A program made the position numbers and the translations under genes. Shown one piece after another: positions 24,412 through 34,495 of a DNA stretch of 64,000 nt. The number at the start of each line of letters is the position of its first letter. Positions within the stretch are counted from its first letter, which is position 1. Below the pieces are notes generated by a model. It was not told the DNA's origin, made no database searches, and worked only from the letters and a program-made list of their open reading frames with translations. Source of the stretch: Dugong dugon (Eukaryota > Chordata > Mammalia > Sirenia > Dugongidae); contig CM057477.1 in NCBI GenBank assembly GCA_030035585.1, forward strand, positions 62,291,447-62,355,446. Direction: 5' to 3'.

Positions 24412-25445
24412 TGTTGTTGTTGTTGTTAGGTGCCATGGAGTCAGTTCTGACTCATAGTGATTCTACGTACAACAGAATGAAACACTGCCAGGTCCTGTGC
24501 CATCCTCACAGTCATTGCTATATTTGAGCCCATTGTCACAGCCCCTGTGTCAATCCATCTCATTGAGGGTATTCCTCTCTTTCGTTGAACTTCTACTTCA
24601 CAAACCATGATGTCCTTCTCAGGGACTGGTCTCTCCTGGTAACATGCCCAAAGTATGTGAGACGAAGTAGCTCCATCCTCACTTCTAAGGAGCATTGTGG
24701 CTGTATTTCTTCCAAAACAGATTTGTTCATCCTTCTGGCAGTCCATGGTATCTTCAGTATTCTTCACCAACACCGTAATTCAAAAGCATCAATTCTTCTT
24801 TGGTCTTCTTTATTCATTGTCCACTTTAGCGTGCATATGAGGCAATTGAAAATACCATGGCTTAGATAAGGCACACCTTAGTCTTCAAAGTGACATCTTT
24901 GCTTTTAGACACTTTAAAGAGGTCTTTTGCAGCAGATTTACCCAGTGTGATATGTCATTTGATTTATTGACTGCTGCTTCCATGAGTGTTGATTTTGGAT
25001 TCAAATAAAATGAAATCCTTGACAACGTCAATATTTTCTCTATTTATCACGATGCTGCTTATTGGTCCAGTTGTGAAGATTTTTGTTTTCTTTATGTGGA
25101 GGTATATAATCTATACTGAAGGCTGTAGTCTTTGATCTTCATCAGTAAGTGCTTCAAGTCTTCTTTGCTTTCAGCAAGCAAGAGTATGTCATCTGCATAT
25201 GTTAATGAGTCTTCCTCCAATCCTGATGCCACGTTCTTCTTCTTATAGTCCAGCTTCTCAGATTATTTGCGCAGCATAAAGATTGAATAAGTATGGTGAA
25301 AGGATACAACCCTGATACACACCTTTCCTGATTTTAAACCACACAGTATGCCCTTGTTCTGTTCCAATGACTGCCTCTTGGTCTATGTACAGGTTCCGCA
25401 TGGGTACAATTAAGTGTTCTGGAATTCTCATTCTTCGCAACAAGG
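24412..25445 (-). mobile_element. RTE-type LINE, 3' part
   Basis: Minus-strand fragment. At the right, 25443-25258 translates to an RT segment (NLYIDQEAVIGTEQ; GVYQGCILSPYLFNLY), matching the RTE copy at 47312 (ELYIDQEAVVLTEQ; CQGCIFFPYLFNLYVQ). Downstream sequence to 24412 is the remaining ORF and 3' UTR. It ends in tandem (GTT) units on the plus strand and 'ccatggagtcagttctgactcatag', the same end as the AfroSINEs. It is 5'-truncated and has stops, so it is inactive. Confidence 0.88.
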
Positions 25446-26125
25446 GAAGGGAATTTATGGTTTACAAATGGAAAAGGTGTGCCAGGTGTTTATGAAAAGG
25501 CGTGTTTATATGGTGAAGGGCGTGTCTCTGAGTTCTTACCGTGCAAAAGGAGGAGACCTCTTAAGGGCTGGTTCATTCTATAACCACCTTACATAAACAA
25601 GACTCTTCTTTCCAGGTCTGTGGATGGTGACAGAAGCTAGTGTGTGGAAACGTGACTAAATCATATTTATGAATGGTAAAGGAGACGTCTCGATACTAAA
25701 AGTCATCTTCATTCACCAAGTTAATTCCCACCTCAAAGGCAGTGTGTGACTCAGCAAACAGGATTCTGTGGTGGTCAAGATCTGTGTGAATGCCCACACC
25801 AATGGTGAAATCTTAATGTGCAAAACCAAACCATTAGAAGCCACAGTGATCAAAAACAGAGCATGAATTCAGAGCCTCCTAAAAATTAATATCTGAAATG
25901 GAACCAAAGCATAGCTAGAGGATTTGATTCTGGATCCTGTAATTCATTCAGGACCCACCATCCTTTATTTACTACTAACTGCTTTTGATTTATTGGGTTC
26001 AGAAATAGATGGTTGTTTTGACCCAGTTCTCTGTTTTGAACGTGCTGAGTCTTTTGTGAGTCTATAAAAACCCAGCCTAGGGGACCACAGTGCTGGCAGA
26101 GACAAGGCATTTGATATGCCGGGTA
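25446..26125. other. No recognised feature
   Basis: 680 bp without a convincing gene or repeat. Composition is ordinary. It may be single-copy DNA or a diverged old element. Confidence 0.4.
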
Positions 26126-26306
26126 AATGGTGGTGTTAAAAATAATTAGCAGTGAGCTTCTGTTAAAAGTGTAGAAAGTTTTAGAAATGGATGATGGTGA
26201 TGGTTGCACAACAAGAACACAATTAATGTTACTGAACTGTACATGTGAAGAATGCTTGAATGACAGATGTTCTGTTACGTTTATATTGACCACAATAAGA
26301 AACAAA
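26126..26306 (+). repeat. Ancient L1M 3'-end fragment
   Basis: Contains 'gatggttgcacaacaagaacac', 'ttactgaactgtacatgtga' and 'tgaccacaataagaaacaaaa'. These are diverged forms of the conserved 3' end of old mammalian L1s ('actgaactgtacactt... accacaataaaa'). Confidence 0.7.
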
Positions 26307-26745
26307 AATAGTAACTAGTAGAGACCACCTGATCCACAAAAAGGATAACCTGAACTTTTTGTGGGCAAACTGGACATATGGTTGCCATAAGCAAATCATT
26401 TGTTGAATTAATATGTGAATAGCACACAATCTGGAGGCTATATTTTTCTAGTTAGTTCACAATCATATAATACTTGGGAGGGAGAGAAATAAACAGCCAG
26501 AAGATTTAATATATGGCATTTTATGCCCCCAAAGACATCCACATTCCTTTCCCAGGAGGAACCGTAATACTTGCCGTCAATGGTTGGATTTGCGAATACA
26601 TCATTAAAGCTTTTTACCTCACCCAGGGGCTCTAGTTTTTCAGAGGCCCAAATGATCAAGTTACCAGATCAGAAAAACAGAAACTTAAAATGAAAAAGTT
26701 TGGGCCTAAAGTGTATTAATTTACTCACTTTAAGCAAGGTAATTG
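26307..26745. other. No recognised feature
   Basis: About 440 bp with no gene or repeat I can support. Confidence 0.4.
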
Positions 26746-26943
26746 TTGCCGTTGTTATGTGCTGTCAAGTCAATCCCGACACATGGTGACTCTACAGACA
26801 GAGTAGAACTGTCCCATAGGGTTTTCTAGGCTGAAATCTTTACAGGAGCAGATTGCCAGCTCTTTTCTCCTACAGAGCAGCTGGTAGGTTTTAACTTTTT
26901 GGTTAGGAGCCAAGCACTTAACTAATGTGCTGTCAGACCTCCT
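26746..26943 (-). mobile_element. AfroSINE-type SINE
   Basis: Tail 'gtcaagtcaatcccgacaca' at the left, 'agagtagaactgtcccatag' in the middle, head 'aagcacttaactaatgtgct' at the right. Moderately diverged. Confidence 0.88.
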
Positions 26944-27765
26944 TAAGCAAGGTAATAGGATAGATTTTTCACAGATGTGGAAGAAGTGAGCATTGGAGGA
27001 ATTGTGGACACCACCTCGTCCAGGGGTTTTGGACACTTTACAGTGGTGGAAGACTTTTTCTAGTAGCATCTTGTCTGTTCCCCAAATGTACAGGAGACCA
27101 GAGGGAGCTGCCGTGACTCAAGAGGGGAACAGGGCTGGAAAACTCAAATAATGGCTTTGGTCTGACCCCAAGTAAAGGCAGTTAAAAAAAAAAATCTGCA
27201 AGAAATATCAGAAGCTCAGGAAGTTAAGGTGATTCACTCAAAGTTATGCAAATATAAGGGACTGGTTTGGGACACAGCTCCTGACCCCTGGCCTCCTGCT
27301 GTGCCCACTGAGAGCATGCCATTTCCCACTGCAGTGTGTGTGTGCCCGTGTGTTTATGGCTTTGTCCTGCTTTGACTAAGGCCAGCACTCCCCAACCTTT
27401 TTCATAACAGGACCCACATATACCATCTGCCGGGTACAGTGGGGTAATAGTCAGAGGCCCCGGGGCTCACAGATTCCAGCCACCTGAGGATGAAAGAAAT
27501 CTCTCTGCATACACCAGTAACCATTGCTGTGGGGAACACAGGCTGCTGGGGAGCTCTGGGCTCTGCAGACTGGCTCACTACTCCTCCAGAGAAAATTAAG
27601 AGAGAAAAATGCTTTGGCCTGATCATGTTCCAGCTGTATGCTTAGTACCTATTATGTACTGTTTTTTGTTCTTTTTTCTTTTCTGAGCAAGTTTTTCACT
27701 TGCTCAGAAGTGAGATCTGTGTCCCCGGGATGGGGCTATGTGTTATGTGTGGTCGATATAAAGTC
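26944..27765. other. No recognised gene; mostly single-copy
   Basis: Contains a short poly(A) at 27185 and GC-richer sequence at 27280-27610. No splice-bounded coding exon or named repeat can be supported. Confidence 0.35.
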
Positions 27766-28263
27766 TGTCTTAGTCTCCTCGGGCTGCTGTAACAACATAC
27801 CACAAAGTGGGTGGCCTTAAAAAATAGAAGTTTATTTACTCATGGTTCTGGAGGCTAGAAGTCCCATTTCAGGGCATTGGAAGGACCATTCTCTCTCTCC
27901 CTCACTCCTTCTCTCTTTCTCTCTCTCCCTCTCTGTTGGCTGTAGAGTAAGAGGCTTTCCTTGTCTCTTTCTGTTTCTGTAGCCTCTGGCATTTCTTGAT
28001 GTTCCTTTGCTTGTTACAAATGCATCTTACTCCATTGTCACAGGGCATCTTCTCCCTGTCTGTGTGTGACTCTATTTCTATGTCCACCTTCTCTTTTATA
28101 AGATGACACTTAGGAGGGATTAGGATTAAGACTCACCCTACTCCAGTATGACATTGTTAACTGCAAAGAAAGATGCTATTCCCCCCCAAAAGGGTCACAT
28201 TCACACATACAGGGATTAGGACTTAAACATATCGTTTTGGAGGACACAGTTCAATCCATAGCA
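27766..28263 (-). repeat. MLT1-like solo LTR
   Basis: Minus-strand LTR. The plus strand reads 'tgtcttagtctcctcgggct' at the left and 'ggaggacacagttcaatcca' at the right, the standard ends of MLT1/MST-type LTRs. A (TCTC)n tract lies at 27891-27935. Confidence 0.85.
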
Positions 28264-28480
28264 GAGCCCTACTAAACAGTTTGCACTCAACTACTAACCT
28301 AAAGGTTGACAGTTTGAACCCACACAGCAGCGCTACAGAAGAAAGACTTGGTGATCTGCTTCCAAAAAGATTATAGCCAAGAAAACCCTATGGTATGCTG
28401 TTCTACTCTGGAATACATGGGTTGCCATGAATCGGAATTGATTTTAGGGCAACGGGTTTTGTTTTCTGGTTTTGTAACCT
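28264..28480 (+). mobile_element. AfroSINE-type SINE
   Basis: tRNA-like head (box B region 'gttgacagtttgaaccca'), body 'ggtgatctgcttccaaaaag', tail 'tgccatgaatcggaattgat' and 'gcaacgggttttg'. It lies directly against the end of the MLT1-like LTR. Confidence 0.88.
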
Positions 28481-28934
28481 TATTATTTTCACTCTGCAAA
28501 ATTATCTTAGCACCAGTTTGGCTGAGTCCCCATCCTATAGGCTGTGGTGGAAGTGCAAGTGAATGAGGTCACAAAATAAGTATCTGATAAATGCTGTAAA
28601 AGACAGATGAACCAGGTGTTAGCAGAGCATGCGGAAGCTTCATGGAAAGGGGTATCTGAAGAGTAGGGTTTCAATAGGCAGAGGAAGGGAGAAGGGTTAT
28701 CCAGCTGAAAGCGACAGACTGGGCAGAGCTGTCAAGGTGGGAAAATTCAAGACTTGTTTATTAAGATTGCTCTGTGGTGTGCAAGAGAATAGCAGCCACA
28801 AAGAAGCATACTGGAAAGCTGGGGTGGGGCAAGATTATGGAAGGCCTTGAGTGCTGTACCAAGTAGGATGGACTATCCTGTATTTGCCCCTACAACAAGG
28901 TGTTAGGCACCTACCGGGTGCTAGGTGCATCTCT

Positions 28935-28998
28935 GGGTAGGCCCGAACCACCAACCTTTCGGTTAATAGCCAAAAGCACTAGCTGATTGCACCACAAT
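28935..28998 (-). mobile_element. AfroSINE head fragment, inverted against its neighbour
   Basis: Only the tRNA-like head is present ('accaccaacctttcggttaa'). It abuts the SINE at 28999 head to head, giving an imperfect palindrome of about 60 bp. Confidence 0.75.
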
Positions 28999-29188
28999 GA
29001 TTAAGTGCTTGGCTGCTAATAGAAAGGTCGGTGGTTCGAACCCACCAGCCACTCCATGGGAGAAAGATGTGGCAGTCTGCTTCTGTAAGATTTACAGCCT
29101 TGGAAACTCTATAGGGCAATTCTACTCTGTCCTATAGGGTCACTATGAGTCAGAATCAACTCGATGACAGTCGGTTTTGTTTGGTTTT
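28999..29188 (+). mobile_element. AfroSINE-type SINE
   Basis: A well preserved body ('gtggcagtctgcttctgtaa', 'attctactctgtcctatagg') and tail ('cactatgagtcagaatcaac'), ending 'ggttttgtttggttttgg'. The first dozen bases of the head are missing or lost in the palindrome. Confidence 0.9.
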
Positions 29189-29340
29189 GGGTGCTAGGCA
29201 CTACAATAGGTGTAGGGGATGCAAATGTAAAATTATAGTCTTGAAGATAGAAGAGGAACGTAAAGAAATAAAGTGTTGTAAGTACATGATCACAATCTGT
29301 ATCAGAAATAATAGGTAAAAAGTTCTTTGTTTTTCCTTTT

Positions 29341-29538
29341 TTCAGTTGTCATCTAGTCAGTTCCAACTCATGGGGACTCCATGTGTGTCAGAGGAGAACT
29401 GTGTTCCATAAGATTTCCAGTGGCTGATTTTTCAGAAGTAGACCACTGAGTTTTTCTTCTGAGGCACCTCTGTGTGGGTTCAAACCTCCAACCTTTTGGT
29501 TAGTAGCAGAGCCTTTTAATCATTTGCACCCCTCAGCA
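29341..29538 (-). mobile_element. AfroSINE-type SINE
   Basis: Tail 'agtcagttccaactcatggg' at the left, 'gaggcacctctgtgtgggtt' and 'aaccttttggttagtagcag' toward the head at the right. This is the variant with the 'ttttcagaagtagacc' body. Confidence 0.88.
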
Positions 29539-29830
29539 TCTCAGGTAAAAAGTAGGGGTGGTCAACTCCATATGGGGCTCAGGAAAGTCCTTGGGGAAGA
29601 GGTGGGAGGAGGTACTGAAGGTTTTTTAAAACAGGGCTGTTGGGCCAGAAACATGATTAGAGTTACATTTTAGAAACATTACTCTCCCTTCATAGTGTTT
29701 CATGGTTTGGAGAGGGGAGCAACTGGAGACAAGAATCCCAGTTGAGAGGTCATTGCTATGGTCCATGAGAGACAATGAAGGAGAGAAAGAGGGTCATGGC
29801 AGCAAGGATGGAAAAGGAGACACTGATGAA

Positions 29831-30384
29831 TTTGACTGGGCCGTATGTCAAATTAGGTCATGCGTTACATAGCAACTACTCACAAAAGTCTAATTCACAT
29901 AATTCACCTTCAAGACCAAAGCGACATCTATTCCACTACCAGCTACAAAGGAGTACCACTAAAGACTGATATAATCCAGACACTGTGTCTCAGAAAACTT
30001 GCCCTATCCCTGTAATAATGAACTGTCATATTATATACTCAGTCCTAAATAAATGACTTCTTTCTAAACACATCCCTTTTAAACCCATCTTTTGGTATTT
30101 CAACTGAAATCCTTGACCAATCCTTTCGCTTTTTGTTCCCAGAGTAACTAACTCTCTCCGAAGGAGATTTAGGGAAGGTAGGGTAGTAATCTTCAAATAT
30201 TTGAAGATCTATCTCATTATGGGGCTTAAATATATTCTTTGTGTAAGTGGAAGAACAATCTTGTCTGCCTCTGACCCCCAGTAAATGAATGAATAGAGCC
30301 TGATAACACAACTCACCCTGGCCTGGAATTTAATTTAATCTGGGTCTATCTTCAACCAACAAGGGCAATTTGCTAATATCAGAA
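29831..30384. other. No gene; possible CR1/L3 fragment at 30170-30290
   Basis: 'atcttcaaatatttgaagat' near 30190 followed by 'ttctttgtgtaagtgg' resembles the CR1/L3 LINE 3' region. The rest is unrecognised. Low certainty. Confidence 0.35.
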
Positions 30385-30605
30385 GCATGGGCTTTGGAGT
30401 CAAACAGTCTTATGTTTGAAGCCTGGTGCCCCAAAATTAGCAGCTGTGAAAACATAAGTAAGTTACCTAAACTTCTGTGCCTCAGTTTCCTTATCTTTAA
30501 AAAGAGGATAACACTAGCACTCTCAGAAAAAGGTTGTGAAGATTAAAAGGGGCAATGTATGCCAAGTATCTAGCATGGTACTGACAATAAGAGGTGTTCA
30601 AGGAG
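30385..30605 (+). repeat. MIR SINE
   Basis: Head 'gggctttggagtcaaacagt', core 'tgtgcctcagtttccttatc', 'ttgtgaagattaaa' and tail 'ggtactgacaataagaggtg'. Ancient mammal-wide SINE in sense orientation. Confidence 0.9.
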
Positions 30606-30859
30606 AGACGATTCTCTCCAACCTCTCCTAACCCACTCACCATCCCCCATACACTACATGTAGTCCCTGACTTATGAAGTTATTCTGTTCCTATGACTCC
30701 ATTGTAAGTCGGTGAGATGTAAGTTGAATACCTCATTTTTTTCAGTTTTCATTATTATTGCTTTTCATTATCAGTGCCTTTATAAATCTAATCTTTATTT
30801 GTCTTTGGAGGTTGGAAACATTACATGTAAATGTACAGATATATTTTAATAATACATAC

Positions 30860-30907
30860 TGTCTTAGGCTGGGTTCTCTAGATAAGCAAAACCAGTAAAG
30901 TCTATAA

Positions 30908-30938
<31 letters not shown>

Positions 30939-31354
30939 TTATATCAAGGAAACAGCTCACATGATTGTAGAGGCCAGAGCGTCACAAGTCCATGGATCAG
31001 GGGAGAGGCCTCTCTCAAGTCACACAGCTGCAGAAGCTGGCAAGCCCAAGATTGGCAGGTCAGAGAGCAGGGCTCCCGCTCACAGGCTGTGCAGATCGAC
31101 GAATCCCAGGTTCGGCAGATAAGCTGACAGCTCAAGTCCCAAGAACGGGAGATGAGATGACAGGAAGCAGCCTCGGGATCCAGAGAGAGCAAAAAGCCAG
31201 AACGTCTGCTTATATACAGATGTGGGCCACACCCCCAAGGAGACTCCCTTTCATCTGATTGGCTACTCACAGTATATTCAATCATGGGAGTGATTACATT
31301 AAAACACGGAGAATCATGGCCTAGCCAAGTTGACACACAATCTTAACCATCACA
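30860..31354 (-). repeat. 3' LTR of the ERVL provirus
   Basis: On the minus strand it begins near TGATGGTTAAGATTGTGTGT and ends TAGAGAACCCAGCCTAAGACA-like. It carries a TATA-like 'tatataagcaga' (complement of about 31203-31214). A (TA)n(GA)n tract at 30907-30940 differs in length from the other LTR. Confidence 0.93.
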
Positions 31355-31372
31355 GTCCACCCCTTGTCAACT
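31355..31372 (-). promoter_or_regulatory. Polypurine tract of the ERVL provirus
   Basis: The minus strand reads AAGGGGTGGAC immediately before the 3' LTR. This purine run is the expected primer for plus-strand DNA synthesis. Confidence 0.8.
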
Positions 31373-31682
31373 TGGCACATGTACACATCTCCTTAAACCA
31401 TATATAATCTCTGAATAAAGACAATTAGAAAGTCATACTTGCACCTAAGATGATACAACTAACACACGTACAATCAAAAATGCATTAGCCCCATTTACAG
31501 CTTATATTTTATAAGTGAAGTAAACAAAAAATGTTTGATGCACACATACAAAGTAGAAATGCTCATAACAATTACAGTCCCCGTTTCTGCAACTGGTCAA
31601 GTGGCCGTAACTGGTATTTAGAACTACCTTCTTCCACCACCCATTCTGTATTCCCTTTGCCCTCAGCAAGCACCTCGGCTGG

Positions 31683-32582
31683 TCATGGTTCTTCGCCTGG
31701 TGGGGTGACACAAACCTTCATCCCTGAAGGGTCTGGGTCATTAGCAGTCATGTTAGAATTAGGTTGCTGTAGTTTTCCATTGACTGTAATCACAGGGCAT
31801 GGTAGGACTAAGAGACACCCCAAGGAATCTCCTGCATTCCAGACATACTCTTCTTTACCTCCATTGTGTAATATCAATCTGATTTCCTCTTGGTAATCAG
31901 GATCAATCACACCAGTCAGTATGGTAACTCCCTTCTTTGCCTGTTGAGCCAGAGGCATAAGGAGCCCAAAGTGGCCAGGTGGTATTCTTAACTTACAGTT
32001 CAATGGAATCAGTGATGTGTCTCCACGTGGGAGCATTCCTCCCTTTGGAACTAAGACCTCTAGGCCTGCAGAGCATAAAGTTGAGGGGACAGGAAGTAAA
32101 AATCTTGCAAGTGGGTCAATAGGGGTAATAGTGAGTGGTGCCACTCCCATTTCCACCCCTTGATTCCTGGACCTGTGAATCCTGGCTATGGGAGAAACAG
32201 CACCGTATATTGGACACTGGTTTAAAGCATATACAGCCTCCTGGAGAACATTGCCCCAACCCTGCAAGGTATTGCCACCTAGCTGGCACCATAATTGTGT
32301 CTTTAGAAGGCTATTCCATTGTTCTATCAAGCCAGCTGCTTCAGGATGATGGGGAACATGGTAAGACCAGTGAATTCCATGAGCATGGGCCCACTGATGC
32401 ACTTCATTTGCTGTGAAGTGAGTCCCTTGATCCAAGGCAATGCTGTGTGGGATACCATGATGGTGGATAAGGCATTCTGTAAGTCCACGGATGGTAGTTT
32501 TGGCAGAAGCATTGCAGGCAGGCAAGGCAAATCCATATCCAGAGCGTCTATTCCAGTAAGAACAAAACGCTGCCCTTTCCAT
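31683..32582 (-). pseudogene. ERVL pol: integrase catalytic end plus dUTPase
   Basis: A 299-codon open stretch. Residues 51 (DQGTHF) and 87 (AGLIEQWN) are the second Asp and the Glu of the integrase triad, 35 residues apart, a D35E spacing. After a linker, residues 160-272 form a dUTPase domain: motif 1 SAGLEVLVP at 171 (Glu where Asp is usual) and motif 3 GVIDPDYQEEI at 224, then GDSLGCLLVLP. dUTPase hydrolyses dUTP and limits uracil in viral DNA. The two domains stay in one frame to the stop near 31683, with no env after it. The upstream integrase part is in another frame (about 32540). Confidence 0.92.
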
Positions 32583-33217
32583 GATGGAAGTGGTTCAATG
32601 TAATCAACTTGCCACCAGGTTGCTGGCTGATCACCTTGATGGATGGTGCCATATTGGGGACTCAGTGTTGGTCTCTGCTGCTGGCAGATTAGGCACTCAG
32701 CAGAGGCTGTGGCCATGTCAGCCTTAGTGAGTGAAAGTCCATGCTTCTGGGCCCATGCATAACCTCCATCCCTGCCACCATGGCCACTTTGTTCATGAGC
32801 CCATAGAGCAATGACGGGAGTAGCTGGGGAAAGAGGATGACTGGTTTCCACAGAACACGTCATCCTAGCCACTTGATTGTTAAAATCATCCTCTGCTGAG
32901 GTCACCCTTTGGTGAGCATTCACATGAGACACAAGTATCTTCACTTCTTTAGCCCATTCGGAGAGGTCTATCCACATACCTTTTCCCCATAAATCCTTGT
33001 CTCCAGTTTTCCAATCATGTTCCTTCCAAGTCCCTGACCATACAGCCAAACCATTGGCCACAGCACATGAATCAGTATATAATCGCACATCTGGCCATTT
33101 CGCCTTCCAAGCAAAGTGAACAGCCAGGTGCACTGCTTGAAGTTCTGCCCAATGAGAGGATTTCCCTTCACCACTGTCCTTCAGGGAGGTCCCAGAAAGG
33201 GGCTGTAGTGTTGCCAC
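32327..33217 (-). pseudogene. ERVL pol: RNase H and integrase N-terminal part
   Basis: A 296-codon open stretch. RNase H residues are visible: Glu25 (SHWAELQAV), Asp49 (LYTDSCAVA) and the His-containing HVNAHQ. In FNNQVARM the position where the last catalytic Asp is expected is Ala. The integrase follows with an HHCC zinc-binding set (His141, His146, Cys175, Cys178) and the first catalytic Asp205 (WWQVDYIEPL). The true frame leaves this stretch near 32540. Upstream, an in-frame TGA (33245-33247) interrupts the RNase H start just after TDGSA. Confidence 0.92.
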
Positions 33218-33441
33218 AGTCCACTTTCGAGTGGTGCATGCATATCACGCAGAACCATCTGTAAACCAGGCAAGAGTTTTCTCTTCTTCAGCTGATCATA
33301 AGGAACTCCCCATAAGGCCATAGGTGCAGACTGGGAGATGGAAGGTAATGAGAAAGGAGTGGAGACCATGGGCATTTGGGCCACTTCCTCATGCAATTTA
33401 CTCATGCCTTCAGGTCCTGCTCGGGCCAGATCTCAAATATA

Positions 33442-34495
33442 TCACTTCCATTTAATGATGGAGTGCTGCCGTGCACGTCCAACTTTATGGTTCTGTGGGT
33501 CAGACAACACCCAGTTCATGATGGGCAGCTCAGGCCTCAAGGTGACTTGGTCTCCCATGGTTAAGCGTTCAGTCTCTACTAAGGCCCAGTCACAAGCCAA
33601 AAGTTGTTTCTCAAAAAGACAGTAGTTATCTGCAGGGGATGGCAGAGCTTTGCTCCAAAATTCTAAGGGTCTGCACTGTGATTCACCAATAGGGGCCTGC
33701 CAAAGACTCCAAACAGCATCTCTAGCTGCCACGGACACTTCAAGCACCATTGGATAAGCTGGATCATATGGTCCAAGTGGCAGAGCGGCTTGCACAGCAG
33801 CCTGAACCTGTTGCAGAGCTTTCTCTTGTTCTGGTCCCCACTCAAAACTAGCAGCTTTTTGAGTCACTTGATAAATAGGCCAGAGTAGCACACCCAAATG
33901 AGGACTATGTTGCCTCCAAAATCCAAAGAGGCCCACTAGGCATTGTGCCTCCTTTTTAGTTGTGGGAGCAGCAAGATGCAATAACTTATCCTTCACTTTA
34001 GAAGGAATGTCTCGACATGCCCCACACCACTGGACCCCTAGAAATTTCACTGGAGTGGAAGGTCTCAATTTTTGTGGGATTAATCTCCCACCCTCTAGCA
34101 AGCAAATGTTTTACCAATAAGTCCAGAGTCATTGACACTTCTTCCTTGCTAGGTCCAATCAGCATAATGTCATTAATGTAATGGACCAGTGTGATGTCCT
34201 GTGGAAGGGAAAGGTGATCAAGTTCCCTACGGACTAAATTATGACATAGGGCCGGAGAGTTAATGTAGCCCTGAAGTAGGCAAGTGAAGGTGTATTGTTG
34301 ACCTTGCCAGCTGAAGGCAAACTGCTTCTGGTGGTCCTTTGAAACAGGTATGGAGGATAAGGCATTAGCTAGATCAATAGCTGCATACCAAGTACCAGGA
34401 GATGTATTAATCTGCTCAAGCAGTGAAATTACATCTGGAACAGCAGCTGCAATTGGAGTCACCACCTGGCTAAGTTTTTGATAATCTACTGTCAT
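33442..34495 (-). pseudogene. ERVL pol: reverse transcriptase and connection
   Basis: Two overlapping frames. 34495-33998 carries RT palm motifs: AAIDLANAL (motif A Asp), [14 protein letters not shown] (motif B) and HYINDIM (motif C). In motif C the family YxDD reads YIND, from AAT at 34172-34174 (complement), so one catalytic Asp is lost. 34101-33442 continues with FLGVQWCG and the connection/tether region. The pol frame before MTVDYQKL is in a different frame from the preceding 232-codon stretch. The N-terminal RT fingers and a protease LDTGA-type motif are not found, consistent with a deletion. Confidence 0.92.

Larger units (their letters stand above)
28590..29830 (+). repeat. Old mammalian interspersed repeat, broken by SINEs
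   Basis: Segments such as 'ttatggaaggccttgagtgc' (28835), 'aacatgattagagttacatttta' (29650), 'ggagacaagaatcccagttga' (29725) and 'ggtcattgctatggtcca' (29745) resemble a widespread, very old mammalian repeat in order. I cannot settle the family name. Three AfroSINE pieces interrupt it. Confidence 0.45.

Noticed and set aside
31683-32582. A domesticated host dUTPase or integrase-derived gene
   Set aside because: It is the longest open stretch in the window, but sits inside a provirus with frameshifts just upstream and intact proviral flanks; nothing shows selection or its own promoter.
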